Of a stretch of DNA of 51,901 nt, positions 31,128 to 39,231 are shown piece by piece. The stretch is from SHLQ01 sp964562985 (lineage in GTDB: Bacteria; Actinomycetota; Acidimicrobiia; Acidimicrobiales; SHLQ01), in contig CAZLWE010000019.1 in NCBI GenBank assembly GCA_964562985.1, forward strand, positions 1 to 51,901, written 5' to 3'. The notes beneath the pieces are model-generated. The model saw only the letters and a list, made by a program, of their open reading frames with translations. It ran no database searches and was not told where the DNA came from. Each line of letters starts with the position of its first letter. Within the stretch, counting starts at the first letter, position 1. A program made the position numbers and the translations under genes.

Positions 31128-32402
31128 CTACCAGTACTCATTGATTCGAGGTTGATAGCCGGCCAGAACGAGAGCTGCGCCGAGTAGTGGCAGCAACACC
31201 ATGGCGATGGTCAGGAACCGAAGACGCTCGTTCGCGCTTTGCACGCCGAGATCGAACTGGTCACGGTTGCTCAAGAGGATCGCTTCGAGCGTGGTGTTGA
31301 ACCCGTTGAAGTCATCGTTGCTCGCTTCGATAGCTAGTGCTCGCGCAGCGGGTCCGTTGCCAAGGCCGAGTTGCTGGTCGATGGCGTCGCTCGTTTCCAC
31401 GTATCGATCCCAGCGGGTCTCGAGCAGGTTGAACGCCGACTGTTCTCGCAACGAGTCTGCAGCGAGATTGACTTCGTTCAGTAGCCCGCTCACTACGGCC
31501 AATGACTCGTTGCGGTCCATTTGGGAAAAGTCTTGTGCGCCGATGATCGCGAGCGACTCGTTGGTCCGGAAGGCAAAGGCTTCGGTTTGCAGCGCGCCAA
31601 CAAGTTCGATCGAGTCGAAACCATCGGTAGCCGCGCGGTTGAGGTCGACGACCATGGTCCCGGTCGAGAGGCCAATCCACGCCAGGGCGGCGACCGCCGC
31701 GATCGTCGCACCGACTAGGCCAGGGTTGAACGCCCGCTTGGTGAGCTGGCGCAAGCGAAATTGTGCGAACAACAGGGCGAGGATGGTTACGGCGAGCGCG
31801 ACCGCAGCGGCGAAGACCAGCGTGGTCGATGCTTCAACTCCGGTCTCGAGACGGGCTTGGTTCTGGGCATTTACCAGCCCCACGTTCTCGAGCATTCCGC
31901 CTTCCCCGCCGGCGAGAAGTAGGGCTTCGCGCAGTTCCGCCTGCGCCTGCTCACCAAGGCCCTGATTGTTGAGCACCCGCGCTCGCTCGACCGTGCCGGC
32001 GTAACCAGTGAGTTGCGCGCCTGCGGTTTGCAGGGGCTGATGGGCAGGATCATCGACCGGGAGTCGGGAACTAACGCTCTCGATCTGCCGTGGTGCCCGA
32101 TTGATCGCCCGCTCGTAGAGGCCGCGCTGCTGGAGGTCCTCGGTGCCGCCATCGATGCCGGACAAGAACACCGAGGTGCTCGCCGCATCGGCTTCGGCAA
32201 TGCTTGCAACCAGTCCCTGTGTTTCGATCGCTACCGGACCGGTGTTGTCGCGAAGTTCGGCTGCGGATCGATTCAGATCTTGCGCCGCGAGCACGCTGAG
32301 AATTGCGGAAATTCCGAGCAGGAAGGAGAGCACTACAGACCACGTCCGTAGCCTCGCCGGAGTGGTCTGCAAGCGTTCCACGGAGAAGCGGGCTTGAGTC
32401 AC
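31128..32402 (-). CDS. glnX: GlnX-like membrane sensor
   Basis: 424 aa. Seen: a cytosolic N terminus, TM1 (about 20-40), an extracytoplasmic helical region with few prolines (about 45-190), two close TMs (about 194-215 and 228-248), a second extracytoplasmic helical region (about 250-390) and a final TM (about 398-416). The duplicated TM-helical-bundle-TM plan resembles chemoreceptor sensor domains. The same plan and genomic place define GlnX, which with a binding protein signals to PknG in mycobacteria and corynebacteria. GTG start 32402 with TACGAT 8 nt upstream. Confidence 0.72.
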   Translation of the reverse strand: MTQARFSVERLQTTPARLRTWSVVLSFLLGISAILSVLAAQDLNRSAAELRDNTGPVAIETQGLVASIAEADAASTSVFLSGIDGGTEDLQQRGLYERAINRAPRQIESVSSRLPVDDPAHQPLQTAGAQLTGYAGTVERARVLNNQGLGEQAQAELREALLLAGGEGGMLENVGLVNAQNQARLETGVEASTTLVFAAAVALAVTILALLFAQFRLRQLTKRAFNPGLVGATIAAVAALAWIGLSTGTMVVDLNRAATDGFDSIELVGALQTEAFAFRTNESLAIIGAQDFSQMDRNESLAVVSGLLNEVNLAADSLREQSAFNLLETRWDRYVETSDAIDQQLGLGNGPAARALAIEASNDDFNGFNTTLEAILLSNRDQFDLGVQSANERLRFLTIAMVLLPLLGAALVLAGYQPRINEYW

Positions 32403-32410
32403 TAGTCCAC

Positions 32411-32416
32411 ATCGTA
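32411..32416 (-). promoter_or_regulatory. -10 box, leaderless start at 32402
   Basis: Minus-strand TACGAT, 8 nt, GTG 32402. It lies 29 bp from the divergent TACCAT at 32446. Confidence 0.45.
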
Positions 32417-32445
32417 GGAGACACGAGTGTGCCGCGTCAGTGACG

Positions 32446-32451
32446 TACCAT
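32446..32451 (+). promoter_or_regulatory. -10 box, leaderless start at 32458
   Basis: TACCAT, 6 nt, GTG 32458. This sets the start inside a longer frame that opens at 32440. Confidence 0.55.
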
Positions 32452-32457
32452 CACGTT

Positions 32458-33663
32458 GTGCAGGTAGCAAAGGCCAATCAACAGATCCGGCACTATCGCG
32501 AGATCGAACAACGGTGGGCGTCCGAGCTCTATGAGCTCGACGAGCATGCCACATACCGGCTGCTGGCAGCCGGGGAAATGGCCGGCCGCACAGGTTCGAA
32601 GACGAACATCGTCCTTTCGCACGCACCATTCCTTTGGGGTTGGCTGCGAGAACTCGGAAGCCTGCTGGATGAGGCAGAGCGGCTGACGAAGGACCGGGGG
32701 ATCTTCGGGAAGTCCAAAGGCGACCGCCTTACCACGATCTTCGAGGGGCCGGTGCTTGAACTCCGCCGGTCCGAGATACCGCAGGACCTCCCCGACTTCG
32801 TCAGCGCCCGGCTCGTCGACGTCGACTACGACAGTCAGGTCGTGCTCGTCACCTTGGAGACCCTGACCCACATATTCCGGGTGGTGTCTACGCCGGTGCG
32901 AGACGTGGTCGCCGAGGTCGATGCCGTGTGGCGCGATCTGATGCCGCGCATCAGCGCGGGCGGAGTCACGATGGCTCGCGCCGAAGGGATCGCGCAACGA
33001 TTGAAGATGACCGTCCCCGAAGTACGCCGGGCCCGTCAGCGGCTCGATGCGGTGAAGTCGTCGGTCTCCGACGACCCGCTCGGCCTTGCGGCAAACGTTG
33101 GGGAGACGTTGGATGAATTGATCGAAGATGCTGCTCGGGCTGCCGGAAATCTCGAACGGGCCCACGGCAACATCGACGAGGACATCGATGCCATGACGTC
33201 GATCTTGGCTGGCCTTCGCGTATTGCGCGCGCGTGCTGCAGCTGCATTCTCTGAATCGGAGGCGAAGATCGCGCCCACCACGACGTTACGGCGGGTTCCT
33301 TCGACGGCGGTGATCGACGGCCCGAATGGCTTGGCGCACCGGGCAGCGCAACTGGCCGATGTCGATGGGCCGTGGCAGGACCGACGCCGGGAGATCGATC
33401 GCTGGCACGACATGGCGAAGCGGTTGGAGGTCCAGCTGCAAAACGCGTACGACACGAACTCGACGGCGATTGAGGATCGAAACGAGCTTCGCGGTTTGCT
33501 TCGTGCGTATCGCTCAAAGGCGGTGATGATGCCCGATCTCGACGAGTCGGTTCAAGAGCTCGGAGACGCAGCGCACGAGGAACTGTTCACCAGCCCGACC
33601 GACCTCGAGAAGGCCCGCGACTTGATCGCCAAGTTCTCCGCCCGGCTGTCGGGAGTCTCCTAA
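32458..33663 (+). CDS. Coiled-coil cytosolic protein of the pknG locus
   Basis: 401 aa, no signal peptide or membrane helix. Predicted from composition to be mostly helical: an N-terminal helical segment (QIRHYREIEQRWASELYELD), a small alpha/beta middle (about 85-165), then long heptad-like helices (LDELIEDAARAAGNLERAHG; DRRREIDRWHDMAKRLEVQL). No family name comes to mind. Its stop codon TAA forms the first bases of the pknG -10, and only 9 nt separate the genes. Its place suggests a scaffold or substrate of the kinase pathway (inference). Confidence 0.72.
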   Translation: MQVAKANQQIRHYREIEQRWASELYELDEHATYRLLAAGEMAGRTGSKTNIVLSHAPFLWGWLRELGSLLDEAERLTKDRGIFGKSKGDRLTTIFEGPVLELRRSEIPQDLPDFVSARLVDVDYDSQVVLVTLETLTHIFRVVSTPVRDVVAEVDAVWRDLMPRISAGGVTMARAEGIAQRLKMTVPEVRRARQRLDAVKSSVSDDPLGLAANVGETLDELIEDAARAAGNLERAHGNIDEDIDAMTSILAGLRVLRARAAAAFSESEAKIAPTTTLRRVPSTAVIDGPNGLAHRAAQLADVDGPWQDRRREIDRWHDMAKRLEVQLQNAYDTNSTAIEDRNELRGLLRAYRSKAVMMPDLDESVQELGDAAHEELFTSPTDLEKARDLIAKFSARLSGVS

Positions 33664-33666
33664 AGT
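33661..33666 (+). promoter_or_regulatory. -10 box of pknG overlapping a stop codon
   Basis: TAAAGT, 6 nt, ATG 33673. The TAA is also the stop of the upstream gene. Confidence 0.5.
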
Positions 33667-33672
33667 GGCGCC

Positions 33673-36231
33673 ATGAGTGCGTGCACCCGGATCGGATGCG
33701 GTGGCCAGATTTTGGCGGACGGATACTGCAACACCTGCGGCTACGCAGGGACGCCGAGCGCGGCCGCTCCCGCCACGACAGCGCCCAGCGCTCCCGCGGC
33801 TTCGCCGCCACCACCGACAGGCACACCTTCTTCCGGTCCGCCGGGCGGCGGAGCGATTCCGCCACCGCCCGGCCGTGTCCGGCACGAGCGGGAACGCGGG
33901 ACCCGCCGCGAAGCCCCAACTCCGCCAGTCCCAGAATCAACGCCGACGGGCCAGGCATGTAGCGATCAAACGTGCTCAGGCACAATCGCTGCTGACGGCT
34001 ACTGCAATACTTGCGGGCTGCAACCAACCGAGCCGAGCACTACCTCCGGCGGCTCCGGTTCGGTCACCGCGCCACTCGATGGCACTGCCGCCGCAACGAT
34101 CGCGGTTCCAACGGCGCCCCGAATTTCTTCTCGGGTCGCCAGCACGGCGAGCGGTTCGACCCGTCGAACCCGCAGTACAGCGTCGGCCAGAACGGAGCTC
34201 GGCGCCGGGTTGGTTCGAATCGCTCCAACGACCGTTGGTGACCCAGCCAACGCGGTAATGGATGCCGCACAGATCCAAGCCGTGCTCGGCGAAAAGCCCG
34301 AAGACGAACGATTCTGCGCAGTGTGTGGCCAACCGGTCGGTCGAGGTCAAGACGGCGAACCAGGGCGAATCACCGGATTCTGTGGGCACTGCCGTACCCC
34401 ATTCAACTTTCACACCAACATGCCGCAGTTGATCGCTGGCGAAATGGTCAGCGGACAGTACCGAATCCTCGGGCCGGTGGCCCACGGTGGCATGGGCTGG
34501 ATCTATCTCGGGCAAGACACCGCAGTTTCGAACCGCTGGGTTGTACTCAAGGGGCTGTTGAACGAAGACGACCCCGACGCGGTTGCATCCGCGGTGGCTG
34601 AACGACAGTTCCTCGCCCGAATCGAGCACGGCAGCATCGTCAACATTTACAACTTCGTCACGTGGAAGGGCGCCGGCTACATCGTGATGGAGTACGTCGG
34701 CGGCGAATCCCTCAATGCCAAACTCAAAGCTCGACGGATTGCGACCGGTGGAGTCCCGAACCCACTGCCCCTCGCCGAGGCCATCGCGTATGTGCTCGGC
34801 GTACTCCCGGCTATTGGCTATCTGCACGAGCTGGGCTTGGTCTACAACGACCTAAAGCCAGCGAACATGATGGCGGTCGGTGACTCGGTCAAGCTCATCG
34901 ATGTAGGCGGTGTGATGCTGGCTGACGATCACAGCGCGGCCATCTTCGGAACCCAAGGGTTTCAGGGTCCAGAAGTGGCATCAATGGGGCCATCGGTGGC
35001 TTCAGACCTCTACACGGTCGGTCGAACGCTTGCGGTAATGACCCTCAATTTCGTCTTCCACACCGGCACGTATCAATACGCGCTCCCAACTCCCGCCGAC
35101 GAGCCACTGTTCAACCAGTGGGAGTCCTACTACCGGTTCCTGTTGAAGGCCACCGCCGAACACCCAGATGACCGGTTCCAGAACGCCGATCAGATGGCAG
35201 AACAACTCCTCGGTGTTTTGCGCGAAGTCGTTGCTGTCAGCGAGAACTCTCCTCACCCCACGACGAGCGCGCACTTCGGTGGCGACCGCCTGGCCTCGGT
35301 GATGCTGAACGACGATTCGGTGGTCGAGGCTGATTGGCGCGCGCTGCCGCTACCGAAGGTAAACAGCGAAGCCGAAGGTTCTGCCTTCTTGGTCGACCTT
35401 CCCGAAATTTCTGCGGCTGGGACGATCACCTTGATCGACGAGGCAATTCGTGCCGGCTCAGCCCCCGACTCGCCAGAAGTTCGATTGCGACGTGCGCTCG
35501 AGTTCATCGAACTGGGTCAGGACCCCTCAGATGTCCTTCGGGCCGTCGAACACGTTGACCCCTGGGACTGGCGAGTGCGGTGGTATCGAGCGCTCGCCGC
35601 GCTTCGCGCAGGAGACGCCGTCAACGCGGCAGAGGGGTTCAGCCAGGTATGGACCGAACTCCCCGGGGAACTCGCCCCGAAACTGGCGGTCGCGCTTGCG
35701 GCCGAGCTCGCTGGGGAGTATCCACGAGCGGCCGAGCTCTACGCCGAAGTAATCGCGGTCGATCCAAGCTTCGTATCGGGAGCGTTCGGGCTCGCTCGTT
35801 GCCGAGCATCGGCCGGCGATCGCCTCGGTGCCGTAAAGGCTTTCGGTGCGGTGCCGGCAAGTTCCGCAGCGTTCAACGATGCGCAGGTGGCCTCTGCCCG
35901 AGTGCTCGCGGCGACTAGCCAAGACGTCGGAATGCCGTCGTCGGAGAACCTCGCGGCAGCGGCTCGCACGGTGGAGATAGCTCGTATCGACAACGCCGAA
36001 CGCTCGACCCTCGCGATCGAAGTGCTCGAGCAAGCGCATGCCGCGGTGGCGAGCGGTGCCTTGCCTCCAGACGCAGAAACGACCGTGTTCGGGCATCCGC
36101 TAACCGAGAACGGTCTTCGTAAGAGCCTCGAGCAGGCGTATCGAGACATGGGGCGAGTGGTCGAGACCGCCGAAGAACGCTTCGCCTGGATCGACAAAGC
36201 CAACGCAATTCGAGTGCCTTCGCTACTGTGA
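33673..36231 (+). CDS. pknG: PknG-type serine/threonine kinase (zinc ribbons, kinase, TPR)
   Basis: 852 aa, cytosolic. In order: two CNTCG zinc ribbons (Cys4/9/19/22 and about Cys96/101/111/114) in a Pro/Ala/Ser-rich region, a rubredoxin-like pair FCAVCG (about 215) and FCGHC (about 237), the kinase domain from about 260 with AHGGMGWIYLG, VVLKGL (about 291), YNDLKPANMM (about 391; no HRD arginine, as in PknG) and LIDVGG in place of DFG, then TPR-like helices from about 600. In mycobacteria PknG phosphorylates the FHA protein GarA and controls 2-oxoglutarate metabolism. The two extra N-terminal ribbons are additional to the mycobacterial form. Followed by PP2C with a GTGA overlap. Confidence 0.93.
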   Translation: MSACTRIGCGGQILADGYCNTCGYAGTPSAAAPATTAPSAPAASPPPPTGTPSSGPPGGGAIPPPPGRVRHERERGTRREAPTPPVPESTPTGQACSDQTCSGTIAADGYCNTCGLQPTEPSTTSGGSGSVTAPLDGTAAATIAVPTAPRISSRVASTASGSTRRTRSTASARTELGAGLVRIAPTTVGDPANAVMDAAQIQAVLGEKPEDERFCAVCGQPVGRGQDGEPGRITGFCGHCRTPFNFHTNMPQLIAGEMVSGQYRILGPVAHGGMGWIYLGQDTAVSNRWVVLKGLLNEDDPDAVASAVAERQFLARIEHGSIVNIYNFVTWKGAGYIVMEYVGGESLNAKLKARRIATGGVPNPLPLAEAIAYVLGVLPAIGYLHELGLVYNDLKPANMMAVGDSVKLIDVGGVMLADDHSAAIFGTQGFQGPEVASMGPSVASDLYTVGRTLAVMTLNFVFHTGTYQYALPTPADEPLFNQWESYYRFLLKATAEHPDDRFQNADQMAEQLLGVLREVVAVSENSPHPTTSAHFGGDRLASVMLNDDSVVEADWRALPLPKVNSEAEGSAFLVDLPEISAAGTITLIDEAIRAGSAPDSPEVRLRRALEFIELGQDPSDVLRAVEHVDPWDWRVRWYRALAALRAGDAVNAAEGFSQVWTELPGELAPKLAVALAAELAGEYPRAAELYAEVIAVDPSFVSGAFGLARCRASAGDRLGAVKAFGAVPASSAAFNDAQVASARVLAATSQDVGMPSSENLAAAARTVEIARIDNAERSTLAIEVLEQAHAAVASGALPPDAETTVFGHPLTENGLRKSLEQAYRDMGRVVETAEERFAWIDKANAIRVPSLL

Positions 36232-37229
36232 GCGCCGAGGAGACCGTCCTGACACCGTCATCGTGCCCAACCTGTGGCGAGCCCGCAGCGCCTGGGGCGC
36301 AGTGGTGCGAAGCATGCGGTGCCTCCCTCGACGGCGAAGTGGGGGCGATCACCGGTCCGCCGTGTGTCGACTGCGGTGCTGATTTCAGCGAAATCTTCGA
36401 GGGATATTGCAGCGTGTGCGGACGCAAGCAGCCCGGTGAGCGAGATCACCTCACCGACACTCTCGCCGGAATCGCCGGTGTTACCGACCGCGGGTTGCGC
36501 CACAGCACCAACGAGGATGCGATGGCTATTGGGCGGGTTGGCGACGCGCTGGTCGCAATCGTGTGCGATGGGGTGTCGACGACGACCAAGCCTGAAGACG
36601 TTTCGCTCGCGGCCGCAACCGCTGCTCGCGACTCGCTCGTTGCATCTCTTGAATCTGGCGACACCGATATCGAAGCCGCCCTCGTCCGCGCGACTGCCGC
36701 CGCCCAGACGGCGGCGGCCCACGAGGCCGAGGTCGGCGAGCAGAACCCGGGCGCAGCGACCTACGTCGCCACCGTGGTGCGCTCGAGCCCCGACGGCGTC
36801 GTCCGCACCTGGACGGCTTGGCTCGGCGACAGTCGAGCGTATTGGCTGCACGGCGACGATGCGACGCAATTGACCGTCGACGACGTCTGGTGGCGCGAGC
36901 AGGTGGCCGAGGGGCTTCTCACCAAAGACGAGGCGCACGGGGACCCCCGGGCGCAATCGATCACGCGATGGCTCGGCGCAGATTCGCTTGACGCCACACC
37001 AACCGTTCAACAGGCCGAGCATGACCCGGGTGGGCGTCTGCTGGTTTGCAGTGACGGCCTGTGGAAGTACGTGCCCGAAGAGTCCGATGTGGCGGCGAAG
37101 ATTTCTGAGCTGTCGCTGAATGACCCCGCTCAACTTGCCGAAGGATTAGTGGCGTTCGCGCTCGAACGCGGGGGACACGACAACACGACCGTGGTGATTG
37201 GTGACCTCGGCGTAGGGGATTTGTCATGA
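36228..37229 (+). CDS. PP2C-type Ser/Thr phosphatase with N-terminal zinc ribbons
   Basis: 333 aa. Two zinc ribbons (Cys13/16/27/30 and Cys46/49/61/64), then a PPM/PP2C catalytic domain: TDRGLRHSTNEDA, metal aspartate in VCDGVS (instead of DGMGG), WLGDSRAYW, VCSDGLWKY and GGHDNTTVV. Expected to remove phosphates placed by the adjacent PknG. Unlike the membrane PstP of mycobacteria it is soluble and ribbon-bearing. The GTG start overlaps the pknG stop, so kinase and phosphatase are made together. Confidence 0.9.
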   Translation: MSAEETVLTPSSCPTCGEPAAPGAQWCEACGASLDGEVGAITGPPCVDCGADFSEIFEGYCSVCGRKQPGERDHLTDTLAGIAGVTDRGLRHSTNEDAMAIGRVGDALVAIVCDGVSTTTKPEDVSLAAATAARDSLVASLESGDTDIEAALVRATAAAQTAAAHEAEVGEQNPGAATYVATVVRSSPDGVVRTWTAWLGDSRAYWLHGDDATQLTVDDVWWREQVAEGLLTKDEAHGDPRAQSITRWLGADSLDATPTVQQAEHDPGGRLLVCSDGLWKYVPEESDVAAKISELSLNDPAQLAEGLVAFALERGGHDNTTVVIGDLGVGDLS

Positions 37230-37272
37230 TGGTTTGGTCCATGGTGGCTCCAATGGAAAATGGAGAAAAGCG

Positions 37273-38562
37273 TTGACTCAGTTCGAAGCTCAAGTGTTCC
37301 AAAATGAGTATCTGCCCGACGGCGGTGACGTGATCGATGCCGTCGTAACGGTGACCGCAGTCGAGGGTGGCACGGCAGCGGTAAAGCAAGCGGCCGAAGT
37401 GATCGAAGTGATCGCCGTCGACGTCTCGGGTTCGATGAACGAACAAGGTGGCGCCAAGATCGAGTCCGCGAGGCGAGCACTCGTCGCCACCCTCGATTCG
37501 CTTCGAGACGGCGTGCTGTTTGGCGTAATCGCTGGAAACCACGAGGCCAAGGCGCTCTACCCGCCCTACGGTCGCCTGGTCGAGATGTCGCCACAGACTC
37601 GTGCCGAGGCAAAGGAAGCTGCGTCCCGCATTTATGCAGATGGCGGTACCGCGATCGGTTCCTGGCTGCGCGGCGCCCGGTCGCTCATCGATGGCCATCA
37701 AGATGCGATCGCTCACGTGATTTTGTTGACCGACGGTCGCAACGAGCACGAAAAGCCGTGGGAGCTCGATGCGGCGATCGCCGACAGCGTCGGAGTCTTT
37801 GAATGCGACTGTCGAGGTTTGGGTACCAACTGGGAACCCGACGAATTACGTAAGATCTCGAACGCATTGCTTGGCACGACCGACATCATTCCCCATCCAT
37901 CCGAAATGGAAGCCGAGTTTCGCAAGCTGACCGAACAAACCATGGCGAAGCAGGTCACCAACGTCGCGCTCCGCTTGTGGACGCCGAAGGGGTCGACGAT
38001 CCAGTTCGTGCGCCAGGTTGCGCCGACGCTCGAAGAGATGACCGACAAGGCCGAGGCGGTCGACGCGCTATCGGCTGATTACCCATTGGGCTCTTGGGGC
38101 GATGGCGAGACCCGCGACTATCACGTCCGGATCAAGATCCCCACCGGCGGAGTTGGCGATGAACGCCTCGCGGCTCGGGTCATGCTCGCTGTGAATGGCG
38201 AGGCCCAACCGGTCGCTCTGGTCCGTGCGGTGTGGACCAATGACGACGCGCTCTCCACCCGCATCAACCGAGAGGTGGCGCACTACACCGGCCAAGCTGA
38301 GCTCGCCGACGCAATCGCGACCGGCCTTGCCGCTCGGCAGTCCGGCGACGAGAGGGAGGCCACTCTCAAGTTGGGTCGCGCGGTGCAGATCGCCCACGAG
38401 GCCGGTAACGAAGGCACGGTGGCTCTCCTGCGCAAGGTCGTCGAGGTAGACGACGCCGAGACCGGAACGGTTCGTTTGAAGCGCTCAGTCGAAGCGGCCG
38501 ACGCCATGGCGCTCGACGTGCGCTCGACGCGTACCGTCCGAGTGGAGCGAAAGGGCGAGTAG
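37273..38562 (+). CDS. VWA-domain cytosolic protein
   Basis: 429 aa. Residues 45-200 form a von Willebrand A domain with metal site VDVSGSM (MIDAS, about 48-54), a conserved Thr loop GGTAIGSWL and LLTDGRNEH. A beta-rich middle (about 215-325) and a helical C terminus with many Arg/Ala follow. No export signal. The start is TTG 37273, chosen because GGAG lies 7 nt upstream. A longer in-frame ATG at 37234 has no such site. VWA domains mediate metal-dependent protein binding. Here it may tether the kinase, phosphatase or FHA partner. Confidence 0.85.
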   Translation: MTQFEAQVFQNEYLPDGGDVIDAVVTVTAVEGGTAAVKQAAEVIEVIAVDVSGSMNEQGGAKIESARRALVATLDSLRDGVLFGVIAGNHEAKALYPPYGRLVEMSPQTRAEAKEAASRIYADGGTAIGSWLRGARSLIDGHQDAIAHVILLTDGRNEHEKPWELDAAIADSVGVFECDCRGLGTNWEPDELRKISNALLGTTDIIPHPSEMEAEFRKLTEQTMAKQVTNVALRLWTPKGSTIQFVRQVAPTLEEMTDKAEAVDALSADYPLGSWGDGETRDYHVRIKIPTGGVGDERLAARVMLAVNGEAQPVALVRAVWTNDDALSTRINREVAHYTGQAELADAIATGLAARQSGDEREATLKLGRAVQIAHEAGNEGTVALLRKVVEVDDAETGTVRLKRSVEAADAMALDVRSTRTVRVERKGE

Positions 38563-39231
38563 GTGGCGACGTGCCCCGTTGGTCACGAATCTGAATGGGA
38601 CGACTATTGCTCGGTCTGTGGTGTCGCGATGACCGACGCCCCTAGTGCTGCTCCCGAACCCCAAGCCGGGGGAGGTCTGGAGGAGGCTGCGGCCACCTGT
38701 CCTAACTGCGGCGAGTCGTATGCGGCAGGCGATGTTTTCTGTGAGAACTGCGGATACGACTTCCTGACTGGAACCTTGCCCGACGAGAACGCGGTGGCCA
38801 GTGCGGCGGCGGAGGTTCGCCAGGCAGAGGTGCCGTTGACTCTGGCGGTCATCAGTATCGACTTGTCGTTCTTTGCCCGCATGGGTTTTGCCGGGGTAGA
38901 TCCTCCTGCCGATCTTCCGGATCCAGTTCGGATCGAACTTCCGCCCACCGACATCTTGGTCGGACGGCACTCGGAGAGTCGGGGCACGTTCCCCGAGATC
39001 GACCTCGCGAACACCTTTGCTGACGACGCAACCGACCCGGCCGTTTCATCGAGCCACTGCCGGCTGCACCGCGGAGCCCATGGCTGGACCGTTACCGACC
39101 TCGACTCGACCAATGGCACCTTTCTGGCGGATTCGGCCGAAGCGCTCAAACCGGGTACGCCGGTTAGCCTCACCCCTGGGACCCCCATCTTCGTTGGGGC
39201 ATGGACCCGCATCGACCTAGAGGATTCCTGA
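38563..39231 (+). CDS. FHA-domain protein with N-terminal zinc ribbons
   Basis: 222 aa. Two ribbon segments (Cys4/Cys16/Cys19 with a nearby His, and Cys46/49/60/63), a linker, then a forkhead-associated domain from about 128 with VGRHSESRG, SSSHCRLHRG and DLDSTNGTFL. FHA domains bind phosphothreonine, and the residues that do so (Arg, Ser, Asn) are present. Functionally it could play the GarA/OdhI role of PknG substrate or reader. It lacks an obvious N-terminal ETT phospho-motif. GTG start directly after the VWA stop. Confidence 0.88.
   Translation: MATCPVGHESEWDDYCSVCGVAMTDAPSAAPEPQAGGGLEEAAATCPNCGESYAAGDVFCENCGYDFLTGTLPDENAVASAAAEVRQAEVPLTLAVISIDLSFFARMGFAGVDPPADLPDPVRIELPPTDILVGRHSESRGTFPEIDLANTFADDATDPAVSSSHCRLHRGAHGWTVTDLDSTNGTFLADSAEALKPGTPVSLTPGTPIFVGAWTRIDLEDS

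Noticed and set aside
33700..33722. ATTTTGGCGGAC inside pknG as a fourth palindrome copy
   Set aside because: No partner stem or arms. It is in frame within a zinc-ribbon codon run, so it is a chance match.
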